From: JACDAN01 sp963827705
GTDB taxonomy: Bacteria > Actinomycetota > Thermoleophilia > Gaiellales > Gaiellaceae
Length of the DNA stretch: 64,000 nt
Reading direction: 5' to 3'
Assembly: GCA_963827705.1 (NCBI GenBank)
Contig: CAWHBN010000001.1
Span: forward strand, 1-64,000
Part shown: positions 50,366-58,024 of the stretch, one piece after another
Position numbering within the stretch: the first letter of the stretch is position 1
Layout of the letters: each line of letters begins with the position of its first letter
The notes under the pieces: model-generated
Seen by the model: only the letters and a program-made list of their open reading frames with translations
The model's database searches: none
What the model was told of the DNA's origin: nothing
Position numbers and translations under genes: made by a program

Positions 50366-51259
50366 CTACGGCGTCATCACGTTCGCCGCCTCCCGTGTGA
50401 CCGTCGTGGTGAACGCCCAGTCGGACGACGCATCGTTCGTGTCCTTGCCGTTGGGGTTGCGGATCAGCGAGCCCGACACCGTGTTGGAGTCCTCGACGGT
50501 CGCAGCGAGGGCAGTTCCCTCGACCAGGTTGTACGTCTGGCCGCCGATCGTCGCCGCCGTGATCGCGCCTTCGTACGACAGTGCGTCGACGAGCGTCGTC
50601 CCATCCAGCAATGCGAGCCCGTCGGGCGCGCCGTTCTGCAGCTCGATCGCCACGGCGAGGTAGCCGCCGGCCGCGAGCGAGCCGGTCAGCGCGACCCGGT
50701 CGTACTCCGAGCCGTCGCCGCCGTTGACGGCGACGAGGTCGACGTTGGACAGATCGGCGGCGGCTCCGCCGGTGTTGTGGATCTCGACGAAGCCGTTTTC
50801 GTCCGCGCCGACCTGGTCGTAGTCGACCTCGTTGATCACGAGCTTGGCGTTCCCGCCCGGAGGAGGCGGAGGCGGCGGCTGGTCGGGGGCGGCCTCGCAC
50901 GTGAGGGTCACGTCGCCGCTCGCACCGATCGTCACCTTGATCTCGCCGGCGGCGGAGTCCTCGGCAACACACGGGACTCCCTCGAGCGTCTTCAGCCCGG
51001 TGATCGCCGTCCCCGGATCGCCCTTGTCGCCTTTCGGTCCCGGCGCTCCGGGGTCGCCCTTCGGCCCCGCGATGTTCCAGCTCACAGGCGTCTCGCGGCG
51101 GCGGCACTGAGCCGACTCCGATACCTGGCGGAGCCAGCCGCCGGACGGATGCTTGCAGGCGAAGATCGTCTCGGACGCGCCGCCCGAGCTCGCGGCGAGC
51201 GCGACACCCGCGGCGACCGACGTCGCCGCGGCGAGCACGGCCAACAGAATCGTCTTCAT
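50366..51259 (-). CDS. Secreted collagen-like / lamin-tail (LTD) domain protein
   Basis: 297 residues from ATG 51259 with signal peptide TILLAVLAAATSVAAGVALA. After a Cys-containing stretch (FACKHPSGGWLRQVSESAQC) comes the Gly-X-Y segment GPKGDPGAPGPKGDKGDPG, a short collagen-like motif, then a Pro linker (PDQPPPPPPPGG) and a lamin-tail domain: AKLVINEVDYDQVGADENGF, VEIHNTGGAAADLSNVDLVA, ALTGSLAAGGYLAVAIELQN and SGSLIRNPNGKDTNDASSDW. LTDs of this kind are common in secreted bacterial surface proteins. A good SD (GGGAGGA) precedes the ATG. Function: structural or adhesive, inferred. Confidence 0.78.
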   Translation of the reverse strand: MKTILLAVLAAATSVAAGVALAASSGGASETIFACKHPSGGWLRQVSESAQCRRRETPVSWNIAGPKGDPGAPGPKGDKGDPGTAITGLKTLEGVPCVAEDSAAGEIKVTIGASGDVTLTCEAAPDQPPPPPPPGGNAKLVINEVDYDQVGADENGFVEIHNTGGAAADLSNVDLVAVNGGDGSEYDRVALTGSLAAGGYLAVAIELQNGAPDGLALLDGTTLVDALSYEGAITAATIGGQTYNLVEGTALAATVEDSNTVSGSLIRNPNGKDTNDASSDWAFTTTVTREAANVMTP

Positions 51260-51343
51260 GGTCCTCCCTCGGTTGCTTGACCAGAAGGAGATAGATGCGT
51301 CGGCTCCGCTCCGGCTAGTGGCCATCACAGTTTCGGAACGCTC

Positions 51344-52033
51344 TTGGCGCGGAGTAGGCTGGAAGGCACGTTGCCGCCGCAGGTCGCGACCCTCAATGCC
51401 TCGCTGACCGAGGCCAAGCGGGCACAGCACCGCGCTCGCCTCGCCTGGCAGAAGGCCCTCCGGCGGCTCCCGAAGAACGACCCGCAGGTCAAGGACGCCC
51501 TCGCCGCCTACAAGGCGGCCAAGGCGGTCCGCCAGCGCCTCGACGCACAGATCGCGCGCGCGCAGAGCCCGACGACGATGTCGGCGAAGGGCCTCGACTT
51601 CCTCGTCGCGCAGGAGGGCTTCATCCCCTACGCCTACAACGACTCACAGCGGCACGCCACGTTCGGCGTCGGGCACCTGCTGCATCGCGGACCGGTGACC
51701 GCCGCCGACCGCGCCGAGTGGGGGACGAAGGCGAATCCGAAACCGCGGGCTCTCGTCCTCGGCGTGCTGCGCAAGGACCTCGCCGATCGCTTCGAGCCGG
51801 CGGTACGCGAGTCGGTCAAGACACAGCTGAAGCAACATCAGTTCGACGCGCTCGTCTCGATGGCGTTCAACATCGGCGCCGGCGGCTTCCGCGGGTCAAC
51901 GGTCGTCAAGCGGCTGAACGCGCGCGACTTCGGCGGCGCAGCCGACGCCATGCTCCTCTGGCGCCGCCCGCCGGAGATCATCCCGCGTCGCCGCCGCGAG
52001 CGCGAGCTGTTCCTGAACGAGACGTACCGCTAG
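51344..52033 (+). CDS. GH24 lysozyme (T4-type muramidase)
   Basis: 229 residues. After an N-terminal helical/coiled-coil region rich in Lys, Arg and Ala (residues 15-75) comes GLDFLVAQEGFIPYAYNDSQ and RHATFGVGHLL: Glu91, Asp100 and Thr106 keep exactly the E-x8-D-x5-T spacing of the T4 lysozyme catalytic triad. QFDALVSMAFNIGAGGFRGS and VVKRLNARDFGGAADAMLLW are further GH24 motifs. It hydrolyses peptidoglycan. No signal peptide, holin or phage genes are visible. Start TTG 51344; TTG 51371 (PPQVATLNAS) is an alternative. It ends 4 bp into the convergent methyltransferase gene. Confidence 0.85.
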   Translation: MARSRLEGTLPPQVATLNASLTEAKRAQHRARLAWQKALRRLPKNDPQVKDALAAYKAAKAVRQRLDAQIARAQSPTTMSAKGLDFLVAQEGFIPYAYNDSQRHATFGVGHLLHRGPVTAADRAEWGTKANPKPRALVLGVLRKDLADRFEPAVRESVKTQLKQHQFDALVSMAFNIGAGGFRGSTVVKRLNARDFGGAADAMLLWRRPPEIIPRRRRERELFLNETYR

Positions 52034-52734
52034 CGGCCGACGAGCTTGAAGACGCGGCGGCCGGCCCGCTCCACCGGGCCCGGGAGCCACCCGCGCCGCT
52101 TCTTCAGCACGCGCGTCACCGAGCCGAAGATCGCCTTCATCGCCTGCACGCGCCGTGCGTGGAGCCGGTCGTACGGCGTGTTGTGGGCGACCTTCGAGGC
52201 AATCGTGGTGGAGCCGATCACGAACCGGACGTCGCGGAAGTTCCGCGAGGCGTAGATCTTCTCCGCGACGACCTTTCGGACCCCCGGATGCCACGTCGTG
52301 TCGTGGAAGGCGACCGTGCCGCCCTCCACGACCTTCGGGACCCACGTCTCGAAGTCGTACCGCACGTCGTCCTCCTCGTGCGACCCGTCGACGAAGAGCA
52401 GCTCGATCGGCTCGTCGAAGTCGTCCACGACGTCCTGGGACAGCCCCTTCACGGGCGTGACGAGATCGGCGATCCCGGCCCGCTCGACGTTCTCCTTGAA
52501 TTCACCATGCCGGTAGTCCGCGTGAGGGTCGACGGCGAAGATTCGAACGCCCTCGCCCGCACGCGAGCCGAGCCCGAGGCAGATCGTCGACTTGCCCTTC
52601 CACGATCCGATCTCGACGATCACGCCCCGCCCGGTGCAGTCCTTCGCGAGCTCGTAGAGCGCCTCGCCCTCCTCGTCGGAGAGCCAGCCCGGGACGTCTT
52701 TGATCAGCTCCTTGACCGGAGCGAAGTCGCTCAC
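52030..52734 (-). CDS. Class I SAM-dependent methyltransferase (Methyltransf_24-like)
   Basis: 234 residues from GTG 52734. GVIVEIGSWKGKSTICLGLG is motif I, VRIFAVDPHADYRHGEFKEN motif II, EPIELLFVDGSHEEDDVRYD the D-G-S-H motif and KVVEGGTVAFHDTTWHPGVR motif III, as in CmcI-type and other O-methyltransferases with a metal-binding Asp/His set. The basic C-terminus (KAIFGSVTRVLKKRRGWLPG) is unusual and may contact membrane or nucleic acid. It is coupled to the cupin gene upstream by GTGA, so the methyl acceptor may be related to the cupin's ligand. Confidence 0.78.
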   Translation of the reverse strand: MSDFAPVKELIKDVPGWLSDEEGEALYELAKDCTGRGVIVEIGSWKGKSTICLGLGSRAGEGVRIFAVDPHADYRHGEFKENVERAGIADLVTPVKGLSQDVVDDFDEPIELLFVDGSHEEDDVRYDFETWVPKVVEGGTVAFHDTTWHPGVRKVVAEKIYASRNFRDVRFVIGSTTIASKVAHNTPYDRLHARRVQAMKAIFGSVTRVLKKRRGWLPGPVERAGRRVFKLVGR

Positions 52735-53204
52735 GTCTCGCGGTCGTAGTAGTCGACATGGCTCTCCCGCCGCACCATCACGTGATCCCCGTGGTGCTCC
52801 TCTCCCGGGAACACCCCGATCTTGTCGCTGTCCGGATACACCGCCAGCGCGGGGTCGACCATGGTCGAGAGCAGCAGCACGCGCACGGTCTCGTCGGTCT
52901 CGTTCGTGAAGTTGTGGGCGCCCTCCGGCCCGACCGGGAAGCAGATCACGTCCATCGGCTCAACCGCCTCGTCGCCGTCTGGATTGCGAAGCGTCGGCCT
53001 GCCCTGCAGGACGAGCGCCCACTCCTCGTTCCCGTATTCGTAGTGGTACGGACCCACGCACTGGCCCGGCGGAAGCTCGTAGAGCGTCGCGCCGAGCATC
53101 GCGGCGCCGATGGACTTCCCGAAGCTTGCAATGCCGGCCTTGTAGCCCTCCGGACGGGCCTCGTACCACTCGAACTCGAGGTCGCCGAGGTTGATCTTCT
53201 TCAT
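52731..53204 (-). CDS. Cupin-domain protein, second tandem copy
   Basis: 157 residues from ATG 53204 (MKKINLGDLEFEWYEARPEG). Cupin motif 1 is PYHYEYGNEEWALVLQGRPT (H-x-H/Y and Glu ligands), motif 2 PVGPEGAHNFTNETDETVRV with a His ligand. The C-terminus has SDKIGVFPGEEHHGDHVMVR. Such single-domain cupins bind a metal and may act as isomerases or dioxygenases or simply bind sugars. It is a near-collinear paralogue of the gene at 53209-53682, separated by 4 bp. Confidence 0.85.
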   Translation of the reverse strand: MKKINLGDLEFEWYEARPEGYKAGIASFGKSIGAAMLGATLYELPPGQCVGPYHYEYGNEEWALVLQGRPTLRNPDGDEAVEPMDVICFPVGPEGAHNFTNETDETVRVLLLSTMVDPALAVYPDSDKIGVFPGEEHHGDHVMVRRESHVDYYDRET

Positions 53205-53208
53205 GCGC

Positions 53209-53682
53209 CTACGGCTCGCGATCCCAGTAGTCCACCTGGCTCTCGCGCCGGACGAGGATGTGGTCGTCGCGGAACTCAGGCCCCGGCCAGGCGCCGATCT
53301 TGTCGCTGTCGGGGTAGACGGCAAGCGAAGGATCGACCTTCGTGGACAGCAGCATCACCCGCACGGGCTCGTCCGTGTCGTTCGTGAACTTGTGCGCGCC
53401 TTCCGGCCCGTTGGGAAAGCAGATGACGTCCATCGGCTCCACGGCCTCTTCGCCGCCGGGATGCCGCAGCGTCGGCCGTCCCTGGAGGATCAGGGCCCAC
53501 TCCTCGTTCCCGTACTCGTAGTGGTAGGGGCAGATGCTCTGACCAGGCGGGAGCTCGTAGACGCTGGCACCGAGCATGGAGGCGCCGATCGACGGCCCGA
53601 AGCGCGCCATCGCCGCCTTGTAGCCCTCGGGATCGCTGTCGTCGGTCTCGAACTCGAGCGAGTTGAGATTGGTCTTCTTCAA
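53209..53682 (-). CDS. Cupin-domain protein, first tandem copy
   Basis: 157 residues from TTG 53682 (KKTNLNSLEFETDDSDPEGY). Same motifs as its neighbour: PYHYEYGNEEWALILQGRPT, then PNGPEGAHKFTNDTDEPVRV and SDKIGAWPGPEFRDDHILVR. The whole length aligns without gaps except the first 15 residues, so it is a tandem duplication. Its TTG start is the only one giving the full N-terminus. It lies downstream of the ZIP transporter gene with a 20-bp gap. Confidence 0.85.
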   Translation of the reverse strand: MKKTNLNSLEFETDDSDPEGYKAAMARFGPSIGASMLGASVYELPPGQSICPYHYEYGNEEWALILQGRPTLRHPGGEEAVEPMDVICFPNGPEGAHKFTNDTDEPVRVMLLSTKVDPSLAVYPDSDKIGAWPGPEFRDDHILVRRESQVDYWDREP

Positions 53683-53702
53683 GGCCTCGATTGAACCAGA
53701 GG

Positions 53703-54905
53703 CTAGGCGACGAGCAGGCCCGTGACGTACATCACCGCCACGCCGGCGAGGAAACCGAGCAGGACGTGGGGCGACGACAGCCCGCCCGGCGCCTTCCGCG
53801 CGACGTAGCGCCCGACCTCGACGACCACCTCGAACGCCGCCCCCGCCGCGGCCGCGAAGAACACGACTCCGAGCAGGTCACTCGTCAGGAATCCGCCCAG
53901 CCAGGCGCCGAGAATCGCCGGAGCGCCTGCGACGAGCGTCAGCACCACGAGCCGGCCCCTCGAGACCGCCTTGCCCTCGGAGAGCGGCGCGGCGATGCCG
54001 AGCCCCTCCGTGATGTTGTGGATCATGAAGCCGACGACGAAGAACGTTCCGAGCGCGAGCTCCCCGAGCGCGAATGACGACCCGATCGCCAGGCCCTCGC
54101 CGAGGTTGTGGACCCCGATGCCGATCGCCACGAGCGTCGCGAGGGCGAGCCCGGCTATCCCCGCGCCGCCGCTGCCGCCGCCCCGTCCGAGCCGAGACGA
54201 GATCGCCGTCAGGATCAGATAGCTCGAGGCCACGCCGAGCAGGACGAGCCCGGCGCCGCCCAGCGCGCTCGGCAGCTGCGCCTGGAGCTCGAACGCCTCC
54301 GAGAGCGCCTCGACCGCGAGGAAGGTCAGGAGCCCGGCTGTGAGCGCCATGAACGCCGCCAGCCACTCAGGCGAGGCGCGCCGGAGGGACGGCAGCCAGA
54401 GCAAACCCAGCGCGATGGGCACGATCCCGACGAGGAATCCGATCACCGCGTACCCGAAGAAGCTCCGCGCCGAGGCTGTCGGTGTCTCAACGGCGGCGGC
54501 GATCTCCTCCACGGTCTGGATCCCCGTCGAGCTCGTCACGCCCACCGAGATCGGCTCGTGCTCGACCCAGTCGTACTGGACGACGATCTCGCTCGAGCGG
54601 AGCCGCCCGAGGGTCTGAGGCCCGTCGACCTCGAACGGCAGGATCGCGTCATCCACCGTGACTGCAGCGATCGTCAGGTCATCGCGCTGCGGATTGGTGA
54701 CCCGGATCCGGATCTCGCCGGGGTGGAACTCGACGCGGCGGATGTCGAACTCGTCGACCGGCGGCGGGTTCTCGCCCAGCAGCCCGGTGATCGACGATCC
54801 GCCCGCCGTGAAGAGCGCCACGACGCCGGTCAGCAGGATCAGCGGCACGAACGCCCAGAGCCGCCAGCTGCGACCCGCGCGAACGGCTGCGACCGACTCG
54901 GACAT
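53703..54905 (-). CDS. ZIP-family metal transporter with an N-terminal extracytoplasmic domain
   Basis: 400 residues from ATG 54905. After one N-terminal helix (residues 15-36) there is a soluble region of about 110 residues (ENPPPVDEFDIRRVEFHPGE, IRIRVTNPQRDDLTIAAVTV, VVQYDWVEHEPISVGVTSST) that looks like an Ig/cupredoxin-type beta domain, then eight ZIP helices. IGVHNLGEGLAIG and MIHNITEGLGIA are the two metal-site helices IV and V. It imports Zn, Mn or Fe. Its ATG overlaps the oxidase TGA (TGATG), so the two are translationally coupled. The beta domain is not usual for ZIPs and may collect metal from the oxidase. Confidence 0.88.
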   Translation of the reverse strand: MSESVAAVRAGRSWRLWAFVPLILLTGVVALFTAGGSSITGLLGENPPPVDEFDIRRVEFHPGEIRIRVTNPQRDDLTIAAVTVDDAILPFEVDGPQTLGRLRSSEIVVQYDWVEHEPISVGVTSSTGIQTVEEIAAAVETPTASARSFFGYAVIGFLVGIVPIALGLLWLPSLRRASPEWLAAFMALTAGLLTFLAVEALSEAFELQAQLPSALGGAGLVLLGVASSYLILTAISSRLGRGGGSGGAGIAGLALATLVAIGIGVHNLGEGLAIGSSFALGELALGTFFVVGFMIHNITEGLGIAAPLSEGKAVSRGRLVVLTLVAGAPAILGAWLGGFLTSDLLGVVFFAAAAGAAFEVVVEVGRYVARKAPGGLSSPHVLLGFLAGVAVMYVTGLLVA

Positions 54906-55906
54906 CAATCGGTCACGTTGAAGAAGCCCATCCAGCCGAGCTCGGCGAACTCGGACTGGTGCGCGTGGAACATGAACAGGCCCTTGTTGGCGAAGTCGAT
55001 CTCGATGATCCCGCGCTGGCCCTGCGACTGGACGACGGTGTCCGTGTACTCGAAGTGGTCGCCCGTCCCGGTCGGGTAGTAGCGGAAGAAGTCCCCGTGG
55101 AGGTGGAACGAGTTGATGAGATCGAACTCGGTCAGGTTCGCGAGGTAGATCCGGACGGTCTTCGACTTGCTGACCCGGATCGGGTACTTCGCGTAGTAGA
55201 ACGCCTTGCCGTTGACGGTGTAGAAGTTGTTCTCACCGTCGCCGTCCGTGTCGTAGCCGTTCATCACCATCACGAGCTCCTGCGCCGGCTTGCGCGGCTT
55301 GGCGGGATCGATGATGAAGGCGCCGTAGAGGCCCTTGTGGATGTGCTTCTTCAGCGGCGTGGAGTGACAGTGGTAGAGGTGGAAGCCCGCAGGCCGAGCG
55401 GGAAACTCGTAGGTGAAGTCGTCGCCCGGCTCGACGATCTGGAAGACGCCGTCCATGTTCGCCGGGTGGATCCCATGGAAGTGGATCGTGTGCGGGTGGG
55501 ATCCGCCGTTCGTGAACTTGACGCGGAGCAGGTCGCCCTCGGTGGCGCGAACGATCGGGCCTGGAACCGTCCCGTTGTACGTCCAGGCGTTGAACTCGAC
55601 TCCCTGCGCGACCTCGATCGTCCTGTCGAGCGCGACGAGCTCGTAATCGCGGACACGGCCCGGCTTGTGCGGCAGCGCAGGCGTCGGCAGGAGGAGCTTG
55701 TCCAGAGCGCGTGGGCCGCCGGGCGCCGGGACATCGGGGCCGATCATCGCCGCATGGCCCATCGCGGCATGCGAGTGGTCGTGACCCAGGTGCGTCACGC
55801 TCGGGTCAGCCTGTGCTTCGGTCGGCCAGGCGACCTTCACAAAGGGCGAGGCCGCGGCTGCCGCTGCAGCCCCACCGATCAGACCCTTCCGAGTAAACTT
55901 AGGCAT
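54905..55906 (-). CDS. Two-domain multicopper oxidase
   Basis: 333 residues from ATG 55906 with a Tat-like signal (FTRKGLIGGAAAAAAASPF). A His/Met-rich stretch (THLGHDHSHAAMGHAAMIG) follows. Domain 1 has SHPHTIHFHG and FHLYHCHSTPLKKHIHKGLY (Cys plus His, type 1 and type 3 copper ligands). Domain 2 has INSFHLHGDFFRYY and LFMFHAHQSEFAELGWMGFF, where the Cys is missing, so only domain 1 should bind type 1 copper. It could oxidise Mn, Fe or Cu before uptake by the coupled ZIP transporter. The start codon lies within a DtxR-type palindrome. Confidence 0.87.
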   Translation of the reverse strand: MPKFTRKGLIGGAAAAAAASPFVKVAWPTEAQADPSVTHLGHDHSHAAMGHAAMIGPDVPAPGGPRALDKLLLPTPALPHKPGRVRDYELVALDRTIEVAQGVEFNAWTYNGTVPGPIVRATEGDLLRVKFTNGGSHPHTIHFHGIHPANMDGVFQIVEPGDDFTYEFPARPAGFHLYHCHSTPLKKHIHKGLYGAFIIDPAKPRKPAQELVMVMNGYDTDGDGENNFYTVNGKAFYYAKYPIRVSKSKTVRIYLANLTEFDLINSFHLHGDFFRYYPTGTGDHFEYTDTVVQSQGQRGIIEIDFANKGLFMFHAHQSEFAELGWMGFFNVTD

Positions 55907-55912
55907 GTCTAA
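55899..55912. promoter_or_regulatory. DtxR/MntR-type operator between divergent genes
   Basis: TTAGGCATGTCTAA, a 14-bp near-perfect palindrome (two mismatching positions) resembling the iron/manganese boxes bound by DtxR/IdeR/MntR. It covers the oxidase ATG (55906). A TATAGT box on the minus strand lies directly upstream, and the DtxR gene starts at 55929. It would let the regulator control both directions. Confidence 0.65.
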
Positions 55913-55928
55913 ACTATAACTGAGCCTC

Positions 55929-56579
55929 ATGGAACTGACGGACGCGATCCAGGACTACGTCAAGGAGATCTACAAGCTCCAGGCCGCGGGCGCGCGGGTC
56001 ACGACCTCTGCCCTCGCCGGCCGCCTGGGAGTCTCCCCGCCTTCGGCGACGGCGATGGTGAAGAAGCTCGCCTCGCTCGGCCTCGTCGAGTACGAGCGGT
56101 ATCGCGGCGCTCGGCTGACGCGGAAGGGCGAGAAGGTCGCCCTCGAGGTGATCCGCCACCACCGCCTGCTCGAGCAGTACCTCTCCCAGACTCTCGGCCT
56201 GCCGATCGACGCGCTGCACGACGAGGCCGACCGGCTCGAGCACGCACTGTCGGAGGAGCTCGAGGCGCACATCGATCGCACCCTCGGCTTCCCGACGCAC
56301 GATCCCCACGGTGATCCGATCCCCGGCCCCGACTTGAAGCTCGTCCTCAGCCAGGCGACGCCGCTCTCCGCACTGGAGCCGGGGGCCAAGGCGACCGTCT
56401 CTCGCGTCCCGGACGGAGACGGCGAGCTCCTCCGCTACCTCTCGGAGCTGAAGCTGACGCCCGGGAGACGCATCGAGGTGCGCGAGGCGGCGCCGTTCGA
56501 AGGCCCGCTGACCGTCCGTGTTGCCGGTGCGGACCACGCGATCTCGCGCGAGCTGGCCGCCCGGATCGCCGTCAGCTAG
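55929..56579 (+). CDS. DtxR-family metal-dependent regulator (IdeR/MntR-like)
   Basis: 216 residues from ATG 55929. The N-terminal winged helix reads IQDYVKEIYKLQAAGARVTT, LAGRLGVSPPSATAMVKKLA, LVEYERYRGARLTRKGEKVA; the dimerisation domain follows (LEVIRHHRLLEQYLSQTLGL, EADRLEHALSEELEAHIDRT with metal-ligand His/Glu residues); the C-terminal SH3/FeoA-like domain (ELLRYLSELKLTPGRRIEVR) is present. It senses Fe2+ or Mn2+. It is divergent from the multicopper oxidase/ZIP operon with the operator in between, so it is the likely regulator of that unit and itself. Confidence 0.92.
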   Translation: MELTDAIQDYVKEIYKLQAAGARVTTSALAGRLGVSPPSATAMVKKLASLGLVEYERYRGARLTRKGEKVALEVIRHHRLLEQYLSQTLGLPIDALHDEADRLEHALSEELEAHIDRTLGFPTHDPHGDPIPGPDLKLVLSQATPLSALEPGAKATVSRVPDGDGELLRYLSELKLTPGRRIEVREAAPFEGPLTVRVAGADHAISRELAARIAVS

Positions 56580-56641
56580 GTTCGGGCATCACGTAGCGCA
56601 GCCAACGCACCCGGCGCGCGTCTCCAGGCGCGTCGGAGGAA

Positions 56642-57127
56642 TCACCGCGTGACGTAGGGCTCGAGCAGCTTCTCCATTTGCGCGTCCAGTTCAGCGGCCT
56701 CCTCGACCGTCATCGTCATCCGGGCATTCGAGTGCCCGGAAACCCGCAGCCAGTCCCCGTCCAATCGGGGCTCGTCCTCGGCCATCCACCGCCTGGGCAG
56801 CTCGTCGGCGCGCAGGAACAGCAGTCTTGCGAGTGCCCGGTATGCGGCCTGGCTTGCATCGTCGTCGGCCGGCTCGAAGTGGATGCCGGAACCGACGGCC
56901 TCCCAGATACCGTCGCTCCCCGCGACGAGCCCGTGCTGCGCCAGCTGGCGCAAGTGCCGGCCGGCCGCAGAAGGGGTGGTCCCGGCGTCTGCCGCCAGCT
57001 CGGCGACCGAGGCCGGACCGTGCCGCTGCAGCCGCTCGAAGATGGTCAGCCGCACGGGATGCGCCAGGGCGCGCATGGCGCGCGGATCGGAGATCTCGAG
57101 GTCCCCAAGCTCGTTCACCCGCGGCAT
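56642..57127 (-). CDS. ArsR-family winged-helix regulator
   Basis: 161 residues from ATG 57127. The HTH is ISDPRAMRALAHPVRLTIFE, RLQRHGPASVAELAADAGTT and PSAAGRHLRQLAQHGLVAGS. The C-terminal half (EAVGSGIHFEPADDDASQAA, LFLRADELPRRWMAEDEPRL, MTVEEAAELDAQMEKLLEPY) is a helical domain often found in ArsR/helix_turn_helix_20 regulators without metal cysteines. No Cys appears in the usual sensory helix, so it probably does not sense metal. It is divergent from the second ArsR gene over a palindrome-rich 54-bp spacer. Confidence 0.87.
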   Translation of the reverse strand: MPRVNELGDLEISDPRAMRALAHPVRLTIFERLQRHGPASVAELAADAGTTPSAAGRHLRQLAQHGLVAGSDGIWEAVGSGIHFEPADDDASQAAYRALARLLFLRADELPRRWMAEDEPRLDGDWLRVSGHSNARMTMTVEEAAELDAQMEKLLEPYVTR

Positions 57128-57144
57128 GCGACAAGCCTAGAGAA

Positions 57145-57179
57145 AGTAACTTGACAGTTACGTAACTGCTCAGTTACTC
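57145..57179. promoter_or_regulatory. Divergent ArsR promoter/operator region
   Basis: It contains the perfect 14-bp palindrome CAGTTACGTAACTG (57155-57168), flanked by AGTAACT (57145-57151) and AGTTACT (57172-57178), which are inverted copies. The plus strand shows TTGACA (57151-57156), 17 bp, TTACTC (57174-57179), giving initiation at about GTG 57187. Confidence 0.65.
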
Positions 57180-57186
57180 TTTGCCG

Positions 57187-57504
57187 GTGAGCGCATTCGA
57201 GGCCCTCGCGGATCCGACGAGACGACGCATCGTCGAGCTCGTCTCCGAAGGCGAACGCTCGGCCGGTGAGATCGCGTCCGCGTTCGCAATCTCACGGCCG
57301 GGCGTGTCGAAGCACCTCCGCGTTCTGCGGGAGCACGGTGTAATCCGCTCCCGGTCGGACGGCACGCGCCGCCTGTACTCGCTCGAGGGTGAGGGCCTCG
57401 TGGAGCTCGACGAATGGATCCGGCGGTTCTGGACGAACCGGCTGGACGCCCTGGAGACCGAACTGAGGAGAGGACGGCGTGATCGAGGGAAAGCTGAGAT
57501 CTGA
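57187..57504 (+). CDS. ArsR-family regulator (SRPBCC-linked type)
   Basis: 105 residues from GTG 57187 (SAFEALADPTRRRIVELVSE). GERSAGEIASAFAISRPGVS and KHLRVLREHGVIRSRSDGTR, RLYSLEGEGLVELDEWIRRF form a complete ArsR winged helix. Family members of this 'PTRR' type are usually paired with an AHSA1/SRPBCC protein, as here. The start GTG 57187 fits the promoter (leaderless); TTG 57181 is an alternative. It overlaps the SRPBCC gene by 26 bp. Confidence 0.9.
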   Translation: MSAFEALADPTRRRIVELVSEGERSAGEIASAFAISRPGVSKHLRVLREHGVIRSRSDGTRRLYSLEGEGLVELDEWIRRFWTNRLDALETELRRGRRDRGKAEI

Positions 57505-57979
57505 AGGCGACCGGGCCGGAGTGCGGTTCGAGAGGCGGTACGACTTCGCGCCGGAGGAGGTCTGGTCGGCGCTGACCGACCCCGACCGGCTCGGGCGCTG
57601 GCTCGCGAACGTCGTCGAGCTGGAATTGCGAGTCGGTGGCCGCTTCCTGCTGGTCTGGAACGAAGACGATGGCGACCAGCGCACGGACGGACTGGTCCGC
57701 GCACTCGAGCCCGGCCGCGTGCTCGAGCTCGACTGGACCTACCCGGGCGAGCCGGACAGCGTCGCCCGCTTCGAGCTGCAGCCCGACGGCGACGGAACGC
57801 TCCTCGTCCTCGACCATCGCGGCCTGCCTCCAGCAGCCATCGCGGGCTACGGCGCGGGCTGGCATTCGCATCTCGACTCGCTCGAGGCGCACCTCGCGGG
57901 CCGCGAGGCCGACTGGTCGGCACGGTTCGAGGAGCTTGGCCCGGCGTACGAACGACAGGCGGCAGCTGTCAGCGGTTGA
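57479..57979 (+). CDS. SRPBCC / AHSA1-family protein
   Basis: 166 residues from GTG 57479. GVRFERRYDFAPEEVWSALT, DPDRLGRWLANVVELELRVG, RVLELDWTYPGEPDSVARFE, TLLVLDHRGLPPAAIAGYGA and GWHSHLDSLEAHLAGREADW form the Bet v 1-like hydrophobic cavity fold of Aha1-domain proteins (the usual ending GWxxxLdxL is present). It probably binds a small hydrophobic ligand or acts as a detoxifying enzyme under control of the coupled ArsR. Confidence 0.88.
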   Translation: MIEGKLRSEGDRAGVRFERRYDFAPEEVWSALTDPDRLGRWLANVVELELRVGGRFLLVWNEDDGDQRTDGLVRALEPGRVLELDWTYPGEPDSVARFELQPDGDGTLLVLDHRGLPPAAIAGYGAGWHSHLDSLEAHLAGREADWSARFEELGPAYERQAAAVSG

Positions 57980-58024
57980 GCGCCGGCACGCGGAGCGGCG
58001 GCCGCGGGACGGTCGCCGCTGCGC

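Noticed and set aside
51344..52033. Prophage or phage remnant suggested by the GH24 lysozyme
   Set aside because: No integrase, holin, capsid, tail or attachment repeats were seen nearby, and neighbours are ordinary chromosomal genes.
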